From assembly GCF_016756315.1 (NCBI RefSeq), contig NZ_AP024235.1, positions 1 to 64,000 of the forward strand: a stretch of 64,000 nucleotides of DNA, read 5' to 3'. Shown here one piece after another: positions 33,169-46,566 of this stretch (positions are counted from its first letter, which is position 1; each line of letters starts with the position of its first letter). The notes beneath the pieces are model-generated. The model was not told the origin of the DNA, did no database searches, and was given only the letters and a program-made list of their open reading frames with translations. Origin of the DNA: Alteromonas sp. KC3 (GTDB lineage: Bacteria; Pseudomonadota; Gammaproteobacteria; Enterobacterales; Alteromonadaceae). Made by a program: the position numbers and the translations under genes.

Positions 33169-33702
33169 TTAGGCGTCTTCTAAATATTCGTCTTTTAAGT
33201 TAACGTAGTTAATTGCAGACTGTTTTAGAAAGGCCATTTCGCTTTCTTTTAGAGGACGTTTCTTTTGCATTGGGTTGCCTACATAAAGGTATCCACTTTC
33301 AAGACGCTTATTGGGAGGGACTAATGTACCTGCACCGATGAACACATCATCTTCTACAATAACGCCGTCCATAATAATAGCGCCCATACCAACCAGTATC
33401 CGACTGCCAAGCTCACAACCGTGTAGCATGCATTTATGACCTACCGTCACATCTTCACCAATAATTAATGGAAAGCCTTCGGGGTTTTGTGCTGATTTAC
33501 GAGTAACGTGCAGCACGCTACCGTCTTGTACATTACTACGGGCACCTATTCTGATTTTGTTTACATCGCCTCTTGCCGCAACAAGGGGCCAAATGCTTGC
33601 GTCATCGCCTAATACTACATCACCTGCAATCACAGCTGACGGATCGACATAGCAGTTAGCACCAAGAGATGGGGTTATAGATTTATAGGTACGTAGGGTC
33701 AA
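33169..33702 (-). CDS. Gamma carbonic anhydrase family protein
   Basis: The 177-residue protein has the left-handed beta-helix of the gamma carbonic anhydrase/YrdA family. Hexapeptide repeats run through residues 10-135. A zinc-ligand pattern is visible: SNVQDGSVLHV near residue 60 with one histidine, and GHKCMLHGC near 88 with two more. It may or may not be active as a carbonic anhydrase. The hexapeptide repeats and the YrdA-like position next to aroE support the call. Transcription is convergent with aroE. Confidence 0.93.
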   Translation of the reverse strand: MTLRTYKSITPSLGANCYVDPSAVIAGDVVLGDDASIWPLVAARGDVNKIRIGARSNVQDGSVLHVTRKSAQNPEGFPLIIGEDVTVGHKCMLHGCELGSRILVGMGAIIMDGVIVEDDVFIGAGTLVPPNKRLESGYLYVGNPMQKKRPLKESEMAFLKQSAINYVNLKDEYLEDA

Positions 33703-33996
33703 AGTATGATTCCTTTTCTATTGATACTTTATTAGTTCTACTATTTTAGGTATCGAAAAATGAATGAGTAATAGTAATGACAATTACTTTACCACGCCAA
33801 TTGCGTTATTTAAGAATACAGGTGTACTTAATCTCTATATGTTTATTACAAACAAAGGAGAGCATGATTAGGTGATAATAAATAGCGTAGATCGCTAGAT
33901 GGTCCATAGTGAAACGATAAAATAGTCTGTTTGCTGAGCGAAGTGGGGCTTTATTGAGCAAACAAACGCAATATGACACTTTTTTTAAAATAAGTG

Positions 33997-34024
33997 TTGA
34001 CGTGGGCGCTCAATTCCCTAAAAT
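33997..34024 (+). promoter_or_regulatory. rRNA operon promoter P1
   Basis: TTGACG (33997-34002) and TAAAAT (34019-34024) are separated by 16 bp, with an AT-rich UP-element-like tract just upstream and a GC-rich discriminator after. It is one of two strong tandem promoters of the rRNA operon. The region 33703-33996 contains only AT-rich sequence, possibly with Fis sites; I see no gene in it. Confidence 0.85.
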
Positions 34025-34148
34025 GCGCATCCGCTTCGGGGGGAAAGCAAAACAGCAAGCCTCTTGAAGTAAGTCTCTACTACCTACATAGGCCAGTAAA
34101 GACGGGAGTTTAGAAGTAACGCTTCAGAAAATAAATTTTCAAAAAGTG

Positions 34149-34176
34149 TTGACAACGAAAACTTCCAGCGTATAAT
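34149..34176 (+). promoter_or_regulatory. rRNA operon promoter P2
   Basis: Perfect consensus TTGACA (34149-34154) and TATAAT (34171-34176) separated by 16 bp. A GC-rich discriminator (GCGCACC) follows, as is typical of stringently controlled rRNA promoters. Confidence 0.93.
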
Positions 34177-34228
34177 GCGCACCTCACTCGAACAGGGTGA
34201 GTCACTAAGAAGCAACGCTTCTAGTGAA

Positions 34229-34272
34229 TGTTCTTTAAAAATTTAGACAAGACAATCTGTGTGGGCACTCGT
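34229..34272 (+). promoter_or_regulatory. rRNA leader: boxA antitermination and 16S processing stem
   Basis: TGTTCTTTAAAAATTT is a boxA-like Nus antitermination signal. The CAAGACAATCTGTGTGGGCA sequence from 34248 pairs with the complementary tract at 35871-35892 beyond 16S. Together they form the RNase III stem that frees pre-16S rRNA. Confidence 0.85.
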
Positions 34273-34310
34273 TAAGAGTGTCACAACGACGATTCATATT
34301 TCGATATATT

Positions 34311-35843
<1,533 letters not shown>

Positions 35844-36116
35844 CCATTACGTCGAAAGACGCCTTGATGCAGTGCCTACACAGATAGTCTTGTTTTTATT
35901 GAACAAAACTTATGTTCTTTAACAATTTGGAAAGCTGATATTAATAGTAATCAATCAAAATTGAGTAACTGAGAAATCGAAAGATGACTTTTTACTCTAC
36001 TTGACTGAATTGCTTGTTATCAATCGATGATTTGATAGCAAGGCAATTCTTCCGATTAGCTTGTCATTCATGCGACATAACTCAGGCAGAAGTCAAAAGG
36101 CTGTTTGGGGTTGTAT
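35844..36116 (+). other. 16S-23S spacer without tRNA genes
   Basis: The 273-bp spacer has no tRNA gene. It carries a CGTC-GAAA-GACG tetraloop hairpin (35850-35861), the downstream arm of the 16S processing stem (35871-35892) and a second boxA-like GTTCTTTAACAATTT near 35914. A stem-loop at 36007-36049 pairs GAATTGCTTGTTATCAA with a nearly complementary arm. The 23S processing stem begins near 36108, and its partner lies near 38981-38998. Confidence 0.85.
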
Positions 36117-38990
<2,874 letters not shown>

Positions 38991-39124
38991 ACAACGCCCA
39001 AGAAGCTTTAAGCTTTTGAGTGTTGTAGACAAGCTAAGCTCTGAAAAATGAGCAGAAAGTAGAGTGAAAAGACAGTTACTCACTGATTGAATTGATATCC
39101 AGTTTTCTAGATTGTTACCAGTTT

Positions 39125-39243
39125 TTCCTGGCAGCCATAGCGATGCGGTACCACCTGACTCCATTCCGAACTCAGAAGTGAAACGTATTAGCGCCGATGG
39201 TAGTGTGGGGCTTCCCCATGTGAGAGTAGGACACTGCCAGGTC
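39125..39243 (+). rRNA. rrf: 5S ribosomal RNA
   Basis: About 119 nt, starting with TTCCTGGCAGCCATAGCGAT and ending with ACTGCCAGGTC. Conserved CCGAACTCAGAAGTGAAACG and GCGCCGATGGTAGTGTGGG are visible. The ends pair (CCTGGCAG with CTGCCAGG). A 23S-5S spacer of about 134 bp, with an ACAAC/GTTGT-closed stem, precedes it. No tRNA follows. Confidence 0.97.
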
Positions 39244-39252
39244 CCAATTCCG

Positions 39253-39287
39253 AAAAGCCCTTGTCGTAAGACAAGGGCTTTTTTTGT
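39253..39287 (+). terminator. Terminator of the rRNA operon
   Basis: AAAAGCCCTTGTC (39253-39265) and GACAAGGGCTTTT form a perfect 13-bp stem around GTAA, followed by a long T-run. It closes the rRNA operon. Confidence 0.95.
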
Positions 39288-39378
39288 GCCTGTTTGAAAG
39301 CATCAAAGAAGTAGCCAACAACTGAGTGTACTCCTTGCGCAAAAGCCACCAAACTGCGTATCATGATTTTTCACCACA

Positions 39379-40233
39379 TCACCTAATTGCTTTTAAATGC
39401 AAAAGTGCTTGTTCATTTATTGCTTTAAGCTTTGGATTCTCTGCATCGCTTGTCCATAGCAATAACCTGTTAAAAAAGCTTTGGGTATTGTGAAGCGCGG
39501 CCAACCCTTCATTGTTACCATAAGCATCCTGCCACGTAGCTTTAGGAGGCTTAGCTGCATCAGTAAGCCATAATTTCCAATAATCTGATGTAAGCGACTC
39601 TCTAAGCATAAGATATACAGTAGCTCGCACTAATCTGTCGGGTTCACCGTAATGATAAAAGTGTGTTGATGATGGATTAATAGCTTGCTGTATCGCCGTA
39701 GACAGTGCTTGAAGAGAATCTGTATCTATAGCATCGTTGAGTGATAGTTGTAGTACTAAATCAGCGGCGTGCGCTATTTGATGAATATACCCAACTCGCT
39801 CATCAAATCCAGTGTAATTCTCTACATCGGTTAACGCTTTAATGGCTATGCTAACTAATTTTTCTCGCTCTACTTTACTTAAGAAAGGCGTTATTCTATC
39901 AACGCGTGCAACTTCAGCGAGTGCCAAGATAAGAAATGATGTGTGATACGCTTCTTTATTAGGTTTACTAAGTTCGTCTAGCAGTGTTTCGTAAACCCCC
40001 CTGACATCTTGTGCTGATAATTCACCACTTCGTAACGTGTTACTGATCTCTGTAAAGGCTATACCATCTCTTACTTTTGGTAGTTCAGAAGCTAAACAAC
40101 TAATTTTTTCATTTAATGTTAGATTTTGAACGGCGTTATCTTTATCGAGAAAATCTTTAGTAATCGGACACGCCGCATATGCCCCTTGAGAAAGGTAAAT
40201 GCCAGTAGCCATTGCGAGTATTTTAAATTTCAT
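39379..40233 (-). CDS. DUF2785 domain exported protein
   Basis: The 284-residue protein starts with a signal peptide (MKFKILAMATGIYLSQGAYA). It then shows the DUF2785 pattern, notably DERVGYIHQIAHAADLVLQL near residue 144 and DRLVRATVYLML near 200. The family's function is not known to me; the histidine and aspartate motif suggests a helical repeat structure. It follows the rRNA operon and may be the last gene of the minus-strand run with the two binding proteins, 93 bp away. Confidence 0.8.
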   Translation of the reverse strand: MKFKILAMATGIYLSQGAYAACPITKDFLDKDNAVQNLTLNEKISCLASELPKVRDGIAFTEISNTLRSGELSAQDVRGVYETLLDELSKPNKEAYHTSFLILALAEVARVDRITPFLSKVEREKLVSIAIKALTDVENYTGFDERVGYIHQIAHAADLVLQLSLNDAIDTDSLQALSTAIQQAINPSSTHFYHYGEPDRLVRATVYLMLRESLTSDYWKLWLTDAAKPPKATWQDAYGNNEGLAALHNTQSFFNRLLLWTSDAENPKLKAINEQALLHLKAIR

Positions 40234-40326
40234 AACGTAGCGCTTTGAAGATTCTTAGTATATCTACACTACGTAATTTAAATGCAGACTACTAGCGCGT
40301 ATTGGCTCAAAAGGGATTAAATACGT

Positions 40327-41154
40327 TTATTGTGAGCGCCATATGTCTTCATTATCTATCTTTTGCATCCGCTTGGCTTCTTCAATCACGTCTTGCGTAC
40401 TGGCAATATGGTATTGCTGCTTTATCTCCTCGATAAGTGTTTTATGTGTACTCAAAAAGGTATTGAACTCTTCGATTAGCGCTGGATGTTTTAAAGATGA
40501 CAAGCAAAACGCTACAGAATTGTGAGGCAAGGTCAAATCAGCGGTAAAAGGACCTAGTTGCGCAAACCGTTCTTCGTAGCGCTTTGCTACGTTGTATTCA
40601 ACGTCCATTGCGTCAACAGTATCTGACTGAAGATATCGAAGTCCTTGATACACGTTTTCTACTTCGTTTACATTTACTTGTTTAGTGGCGATCAAATCCG
40701 TCCATTTAGCAGGTGTAAAGCCTTGTGGTATAGCGAGGCGTTTAATGTGCGACAGTGGACGATTTATATTCTCTGTTTTAACAAGCGTAACGGCAAAACT
40801 ATCTATCAACGCATTCGAATAAATTTTTCCCATAACGCTGTCAATATGTTTGTTCCAGCGCTGGTTGTCTGGAAAAACAAAATCAAGATTACCTTTGTTT
40901 AGTTCAATTTGAAGTCTATTGACGGGCATAACCACATACTCAAAAGTATGTCCGCTTTCCTTAGCAAATGCTTCTAGGATCGCCCAGCCAACTCCCTTAT
41001 CGTGTGTAGAGGGGAAATTGTAATAGGGGAGATATGCAATGTCTTGTGTACCTACAACAAAGTTATCTGCATGAGTTGTAGGAGGAGTAATTAAATGAAT
41101 TACAAGGAGAAATAAGCCAACAGTGAATCGATTGCTATTTCCAAACCTCGTCAT
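40327..41154 (-). CDS. Periplasmic binding protein (amino-acid type, SBP_bac_3-like), copy 2
   Basis: A 275-residue secreted protein with a signal peptide ending near THA (residues 27-29). The type II periplasmic binding fold is suggested by NFPSTHDKGVGWAILEAFA at residues 45-63, MPVNRLQIELNKGNLDFVFP near 78 and the DVEYNVA segment near 180. It is clearly related to the next gene upstream. No ABC transporter permease or ATPase lies nearby. Its start lies inside the 3' end of that gene, with a 20-bp overlap, so it is probably translationally coupled. The ligand is unknown. Confidence 0.82.
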   Translation of the reverse strand: MTRFGNSNRFTVGLFLLVIHLITPPTTHADNFVVGTQDIAYLPYYNFPSTHDKGVGWAILEAFAKESGHTFEYVVMPVNRLQIELNKGNLDFVFPDNQRWNKHIDSVMGKIYSNALIDSFAVTLVKTENINRPLSHIKRLAIPQGFTPAKWTDLIATKQVNVNEVENVYQGLRYLQSDTVDAMDVEYNVAKRYEERFAQLGPFTADLTLPHNSVAFCLSSLKHPALIEEFNTFLSTHKTLIEEIKQQYHIASTQDVIEEAKRMQKIDNEDIWRSQ

Positions 41155-41938
41155 GGTTTAACCCTTGTTCCTTTAATAGCTGTTTTGATAATTCAGAGTA
41201 CGGTGTAATGCCGTATTTGCGTCTTATACTATCAATTAATTCAGGGTTTGAGGCAATAAATGCATTGAGTTCTTGTATGATTGCGCTGTGTGAAAGCGTA
41301 GATAGTGAAAATGGAATTTCATTATGTGGCAATGTTAAATCAAGGGTAAAAGCATTTGTCGGATAGGCATTGATGCTGGCGTACTGTGTAACAAAGTACT
41401 CTAAGTCTAATGCATCCACACGTCCTTGGTAGAGTAAAGCAAATCCTTGTTTTAAATCTTTTACCCATGTGATTTTAGTTTGTTCATTGTCGATGCGTTG
41501 CTGCCAGTTAACAGGTGTAAAGCCCAGCGGCATCGCTAAATGTTTTACCCCATCAATGCCTTTCCCTGCATTGTTAGTAGAAACAATGGTACCTGTTAAT
41601 GCGTAAGTTAGCGGTAGGGAAAAATATTTCTGCTTAGAAGATGTAATGCTGTTGTACCAGCCTTGATTATCTGGATAAACAAAGTCTACATTTCCTTTTA
41701 GGAGCTCCATTTGAAGACGGCGAATAGGCATACTGAGATAGATAAACTCGTGCCCTGAAGCTTCAGAAAAAGCTTCCAATATTGCCCATCCTACGCCTTT
41801 ATCAATTTCCGAGCTAAAGTCGTAGTGAGGAAAGTAGTCCAAATTTTGAGCGCCAACAATAAATTTATCTGCAAGTGCATTCGTGCCTAGCGTGTAACAA
41901 AATAGCAGTGTGATAAATCGCTTCAAGAAATTTGTCAA
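41135..41938 (-). CDS. Periplasmic binding protein (amino-acid type, SBP_bac_3-like), copy 1
   Basis: A 267-residue secreted binding protein, a paralogue of the next gene. YFPHYDFSSEIDKGVGWAIL near residue 34 and MPIRRLQMELLKGNVDFVYP near 70 mirror the other copy. The start is uncertain: the TTG at 41938 has AGGAG four bases upstream and gives a good signal peptide (FLKRFITLLFCYTLG); a TTG at 41950 is also possible. It begins 66-78 bp after the dnaE2 stop. It may be a stand-alone sensor or a scavenging protein; the ligand is unknown. Confidence 0.8.
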   Translation of the reverse strand: MTNFLKRFITLLFCYTLGTNALADKFIVGAQNLDYFPHYDFSSEIDKGVGWAILEAFSEASGHEFIYLSMPIRRLQMELLKGNVDFVYPDNQGWYNSITSSKQKYFSLPLTYALTGTIVSTNNAGKGIDGVKHLAMPLGFTPVNWQQRIDNEQTKITWVKDLKQGFALLYQGRVDALDLEYFVTQYASINAYPTNAFTLDLTLPHNEIPFSLSTLSHSAIIQELNAFIASNPELIDSIRRKYGITPYSELSKQLLKEQGLNHDEVWK

Positions 41939-42016
41939 AATACTCCTCAATGCCCCTACTTATCGTGGCGTCCGTTTATTCTTACAAGGTATGCCAGCTC
42001 TGTAACGGTGTAAACA

Positions 42017-45000
42017 CTAATGAAAGTCTCGAGAAGGCAAAGTAATGTTTTCAAGCCAAGGTGTTCTATCAATTAGCTTTCCAGCGATAACGTGAATAAC
42101 ACCTTCTTTAGAGCACTCTATTATACCATTCACTTGAAGTAATTTGGCTTTCAAAAACGTTTGCTGTTGTGCTCGCGCAGTCGCTTGCCACACTACAACA
42201 TTAATGTTGCCCCTATCATCTTCTAACGTAAGAAAAGTAACGCCAGCTGCGGTTCCTGGCGCCTGTCTGCCGGTTACGGCACCTAATACTTTTACCACCG
42301 ACTTGTTTTTCTTGTGGGTAAGCGTGTCTGACCAACTGATATCGTGCAGTTTGTGTTTTTGCTTAAGCAGTGCAATAGGGTGATTATTTACAGAAAGCCC
42401 TGTAGCGGCGTAGTCCTCTAGCAAATTTTCAGCTTCAGAGGGCGGTGCAGTAAGTGTGCTTGATGCTTCTTGATCATCAAAAAGAGGCAGGCTGGTTTGC
42501 GTATCCATCATTCGCCAACGTGTTTGGTAGCGATCGCCTGATAATGTGCGTAGTGCATCAGCACTGGCAAGTGCTTCTAACTCGTTGCGCTTTAGACTAA
42601 GTTGTTGAACTTGATTGATACTGCTGTAGCCCTTGGCTGGACGTAACTTTACCAGTTCGTGAGCGGCTTCTTCGCTTAACCCTTTTATAAGGGTTAATCC
42701 TAGTTGAAGTTGTTTTTCTAGCCCTTTAATAACCAAAGTGTGTTCAACATCTGACTGGTTTACACAAGGTGCAAATACAGTAATGCCGTGTCGTTTAGCG
42801 TCCTGAACAAGTTGTGAGGGCGAGTAAAAGCCCATAGGCCAGCTGTTAAGTAATGCCACGTAAAACTCCACAGGAAAATAGAACTTTAACCAGCATGAGA
42901 CATAGGCTAATACGGCAAACGAGGCTGAATGAGACTCGGGAAAGCCATACCCTGCAAACCCTTTAATTTGTTCAAACAAGTTATGTGCAAAGGTGCTTTC
43001 ATAGCCGCGATCTGTCATGCCCTTAATCAGCTTTTCTTTGAACTCAAAAATGCGGCCGTCTTTTTTCCAACTAGCCATGGCACGGCGCAGTTGATCAGCT
43101 TCACCCCCACTAAAACCTGCAGCGACCATGGCAAGTTGAATAACTTGCTCTTGAAATATGGGAACGCCCATAGTGCGAGAAAGCACGCCTTCTACCGCTT
43201 TAGATGGATAGGTGATCACTTCATTACCGTGACGCCGAATAAGATAAGGATGCACCATATCACCTTGAATAGGTCCCGGACGAACAATGGCGATTTGCAC
43301 CACCAAGTCATAGTAACGTCGTGGTTTTAAGCGGGGAAGCATAGACATCTGCGCGCGAGATTCAATTTGAAACACACCAACAGTGTCGGCCCTGCAAATC
43401 ATGTCGAACACTTGTTTGTCATCACCAAGTTTAGTGATAAATGGAATACTCACTTCATGCGGATACTGCTTATTAATAAGCTGAAAAGCACGGCGAATTG
43501 CGCTTAGCATACCGAGTGCGAGTACATCGACTTTGAGTAATCCCAAGGTTTCGATATCGTCTTTGTCCCATTGAATAATGGTTCGCGCTTCCATTGCGGC
43601 GTTTTCTACCGGTACAAGGTCATATAAAGGCCCGGCACTGATAACAAAGCCTCCCACATGTTGTGATAAATGCCGAGGTGTACCTAATAGCGCTTCGGTT
43701 AGCGTGATAAGTTGATGTACTTTGTTGTCTTCTGGGTTTAATCCAAGGTTTGCAAGCTGCGATTTCCACGGGATAACGCTGTCTCTGCGATTTATTTGTT
43801 TGATGACAAAGTCTAATTGTGACTCGCTAAACCCTAGTGCTTTACCGACATCTTTGAACGCCGATTTAAAGCGATAGCAAATAACGGTTGCCGCTATTGC
43901 GGTACGCTCTCTGCCATACTTTTGGTAAATGTATTGAATAATTTCTTCTCGCCGCTGATGCTCAAAATCGACATCTATGTCGGGCGGTTCGTTGCGCTCT
44001 TTGGAAATGAAGCGTTCGAAGAGTACGCTAATTTGTCTTGGATCGACGGCGGTAATTTCTAAGCAATAACACACGACAGAGTTAGCCGCCGAGCCCCTTC
44101 CTTGATACAAAATACCTTGGCGCTTGGCAAACTGTACAATGTCATAAATGGTTAGGAAGAAGTATTCGTATTCCTGCTCTGCAATAAGCGTTAACTCCTT
44201 TTCTATAATAGCCCGTATGTCGGGCTTGAGCCCCTCGGGGAAGCGCACTTTTATGCCCGCTTCTACTCGCTCTCGCAAATAAGAGGTTGGCGTGTATCCA
44301 TCAGGAACTAACTCCGCAGGGTATTGGTAACGTAATTCACTTAAACAAAAGGTAAATAAGCTTGCCAAAGCATTGGTATTAGCTATCCATTTTTCTGGAT
44401 AAAGTTTTTTTATTTTGTGAGTAGTGCGCAGGCTTCGCTCGGCATTGCTCAGTGCCTTGCGACCAATTTTATGCACGCTGGTGTGTGCGTGCGTTGCGTG
44501 CAAAACATGTTGTAGCGGTAGTCTGTCTGCATGATGCATAAGTACACCAGTACAAGCGATAACAGGGAACGGATAAGTTGCCTGCAGTGTGTTGTAGTGC
44601 GCAAATCTATGGTGATCGTGCCCATCAAGTAAGCGCTGTGCGCCAATATAGGCGTCTATCGCGGAATGCTTTTGTAACCATTTTGCCCAGTGTGTGTCAT
44701 GGGTGCTGTTACCTCGAGGAAGCCATATAAATTTACAGTGCCTGATAGTACGCAGGTCCCATTCGGCCAGCTGATATTCCCCTTTTTCTGAACGGCGCCT
44801 TGCGTTAGTAATAATGCGGCATAGCTCGCTGTAGGCAGCTTTATTGGGGCACAATAGAACAAAAGATAAGGAATCATCAAAAACAAAATAACTCCCCACA
44901 ATAAGCTTGATAGGCAAACGCTGATGTGTAATTTCATCGTACGCGCGCACTACGCCTGCAACTGAGCATTCGTCAGTGATGGCAATAGCGTCATAGCCTA

Positions 45001-45091
45001 AAAATGAGGCTGTAGTAACCAGTTCACCCGGTGATGAAGCGCCACATAAAAAGCTGTAGTGGCTTTGACAAAAAAGCTCGCTGTATTTCAT
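42017..45091 (-). CDS. dnaE2: Error-prone DNA polymerase DnaE2 (ImuC)
   Basis: DnaE2 is the polymerase of the SOS-inducible ImuABC mutasome, which copies damaged DNA. The 1024-residue protein has the PHP domain (ELFCQSHYSFLCGASSPGEL at residues 4-23) and the catalytic aspartates in PPDIDVDFEHQRREEII near residue 368. The later motif SFAVLAYVSCWLKFYFP and a C-terminal OB-fold follow (VKVLGAVTGRQAPGTAAGVT near 920). It is the third gene of the imuA-imuB-dnaE2 operon, 30 bp below imuB. The set is intact. Confidence 0.97.
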   Translation of the reverse strand: MKYSELFCQSHYSFLCGASSPGELVTTASFLGYDAIAITDECSVAGVVRAYDEITHQRLPIKLIVGSYFVFDDSLSFVLLCPNKAAYSELCRIITNARRRSEKGEYQLAEWDLRTIRHCKFIWLPRGNSTHDTHWAKWLQKHSAIDAYIGAQRLLDGHDHHRFAHYNTLQATYPFPVIACTGVLMHHADRLPLQHVLHATHAHTSVHKIGRKALSNAERSLRTTHKIKKLYPEKWIANTNALASLFTFCLSELRYQYPAELVPDGYTPTSYLRERVEAGIKVRFPEGLKPDIRAIIEKELTLIAEQEYEYFFLTIYDIVQFAKRQGILYQGRGSAANSVVCYCLEITAVDPRQISVLFERFISKERNEPPDIDVDFEHQRREEIIQYIYQKYGRERTAIAATVICYRFKSAFKDVGKALGFSESQLDFVIKQINRRDSVIPWKSQLANLGLNPEDNKVHQLITLTEALLGTPRHLSQHVGGFVISAGPLYDLVPVENAAMEARTIIQWDKDDIETLGLLKVDVLALGMLSAIRRAFQLINKQYPHEVSIPFITKLGDDKQVFDMICRADTVGVFQIESRAQMSMLPRLKPRRYYDLVVQIAIVRPGPIQGDMVHPYLIRRHGNEVITYPSKAVEGVLSRTMGVPIFQEQVIQLAMVAAGFSGGEADQLRRAMASWKKDGRIFEFKEKLIKGMTDRGYESTFAHNLFEQIKGFAGYGFPESHSASFAVLAYVSCWLKFYFPVEFYVALLNSWPMGFYSPSQLVQDAKRHGITVFAPCVNQSDVEHTLVIKGLEKQLQLGLTLIKGLSEEAAHELVKLRPAKGYSSINQVQQLSLKRNELEALASADALRTLSGDRYQTRWRMMDTQTSLPLFDDQEASSTLTAPPSEAENLLEDYAATGLSVNNHPIALLKQKHKLHDISWSDTLTHKKNKSVVKVLGAVTGRQAPGTAAGVTFLTLEDDRGNINVVVWQATARAQQQTFLKAKLLQVNGIIECSKEGVIHVIAGKLIDRTPWLENITLPSRDFH

Positions 45092-45121
45092 CGTTCTACT
45101 TCATTGCAATACGCACAAGCA

Positions 45122-46564
45122 CTAACAAAAAAGCCCTTGTGCCCACCATTGACTGGCTTCATCTTTAAAAATGAGCATGCGTATGCCTTGTGTTGTTTGA
45201 GCAATAAAGTAATCACGTTTATGAGGCGTGTCGTGCCACCATTCACTGTGTAGTCTAATAGGGCCAAAACACACGTGAGTAGGCTGGGTAAGGGGTTTGG
45301 GCTTTTTAAAGGTTAACGTGGGCGCAATGTCACTGCTGTAGGTATTAAGTGGGGCAGAGGCCTCATTGACTGTCATATACTCAAATTGATGACTATCTGC
45401 CGCTTTAGGTTGAAAAGTACTGTCTTCTCCAAGCTTGGCATTTAAACGCCCAATTAATTGCTTTTGCGCAACCTCGTTAAAGCGATTACTGAAAAAGTCG
45501 CTGTTGTCGGTGTCGATATCTTCAAATTGATCGCACTTAAGCGAAAGCGCCGTTGCGGGCTCTGGCAATATTACATTTTCTATTTTTAATGTGAGTAAGC
45601 TAAGCCAACTATTTACCGATGATTGTGGCATGGCGGCGCGAATGTCTATAACGGTAATCGGCGCTTCTCGAAAATGGATATGCACGTGAATACATGCCGT
45701 GTATAAATTACGCGCGCGCAAATAATGCGACAAGTGTTCAAGTTGCTGCGTAATAAAAGGCACCAGATGCTGCGTGTTTTCAACATCAAAAGGCAGCAGT
45801 ATCACATCATCAAAATACGCCTGAGGCCTAAATAGTATGACTTTGGGAAAGGTTTCTCCTCGAAGTGCGGTTAAATAAGTGATGGTGCGATTATCAAAAC
45901 GTCTGCCGAGTTCGTGTACGGGCATGGCCAGCAACTGATGGACGTGTTTAATGCCAACTCTGGTTAATGACTCGACCACCTTAGGGGCTAACTCAGTCAG
46001 TAGCAGTGAGCACGATGACAATGCATTTTTGATATCATCGTGTGCGTCTAAATATGTGTTTACCTGGTGCTTTGCCAGTACTTTGGCTGCTTCTATAGTC
46101 CAGGCGGTGGCAAAGTGGTAGGTGGTACCAGATAACGACAATTCCCGAGAAAGTGTCGACCACAGTGCCTTATGCCCCCCGTAATAATGCGTAAGGTTAT
46201 CTAGCCGTATAGCCAAACCACAATGTTCATCAAGCGCGATATCAGAAGCAAAAGGGTAAAGCCGGTGGGCAAGCTGCGACAGCATAACTCGCTCGTTCTC
46301 AGCATCAAAAGGCAGTATATGAATGTGGGGGCATAGGGCTGCGGCTTGTGCAAGCCCATGGTTTACTTCAATGCCCATATTATGCGCAGTCTTATTAACC
46401 TGCGTAATACGGTTTGATTTACTGCAATATACCGCAACAGGGTTATCGTTCTCGTTAGGCAGTGTGCCTTTTGCAGGCGTCGCATGGGGCTTTTCGCCAT
46501 GACCAATAGTCTGCAAGTACGCATCTAACGTCAGTTGATAGCAATGAATATACATCCACAGCAT
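45122..46564 (-). CDS. imuB: Y-family polymerase-like protein ImuB
   Basis: ImuB is a catalytically inactive Y-family polymerase relative. It bridges ImuA, DnaE2 and the beta clamp in the mutasome. The 480-residue protein begins MLWMYIHCYQLTLDAYLQ, in which the DxD metal motif of active Y-family enzymes is not seen, in line with the family. The thumb and little-finger-like regions follow (ALDEHCGLAIRLDNLTHYYG near 116). A beta-clamp motif could lie in the C-terminal region; I did not identify it firmly. It starts 2 bp after imuA. Confidence 0.93.
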   Translation of the reverse strand: MLWMYIHCYQLTLDAYLQTIGHGEKPHATPAKGTLPNENDNPVAVYCSKSNRITQVNKTAHNMGIEVNHGLAQAAALCPHIHILPFDAENERVMLSQLAHRLYPFASDIALDEHCGLAIRLDNLTHYYGGHKALWSTLSRELSLSGTTYHFATAWTIEAAKVLAKHQVNTYLDAHDDIKNALSSCSLLLTELAPKVVESLTRVGIKHVHQLLAMPVHELGRRFDNRTITYLTALRGETFPKVILFRPQAYFDDVILLPFDVENTQHLVPFITQQLEHLSHYLRARNLYTACIHVHIHFREAPITVIDIRAAMPQSSVNSWLSLLTLKIENVILPEPATALSLKCDQFEDIDTDNSDFFSNRFNEVAQKQLIGRLNAKLGEDSTFQPKAADSHQFEYMTVNEASAPLNTYSSDIAPTLTFKKPKPLTQPTHVCFGPIRLHSEWWHDTPHKRDYFIAQTTQGIRMLIFKDEASQWWAQGLFC

Positions 46565-46566
46565 AA

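Noticed and set aside
35844-36116. tRNA-Ile, tRNA-Ala or tRNA-Glu in the rRNA spacer
   Set aside because: No cloverleaf or conserved T-loop GGTTCGAATCC-type sequence was seen.
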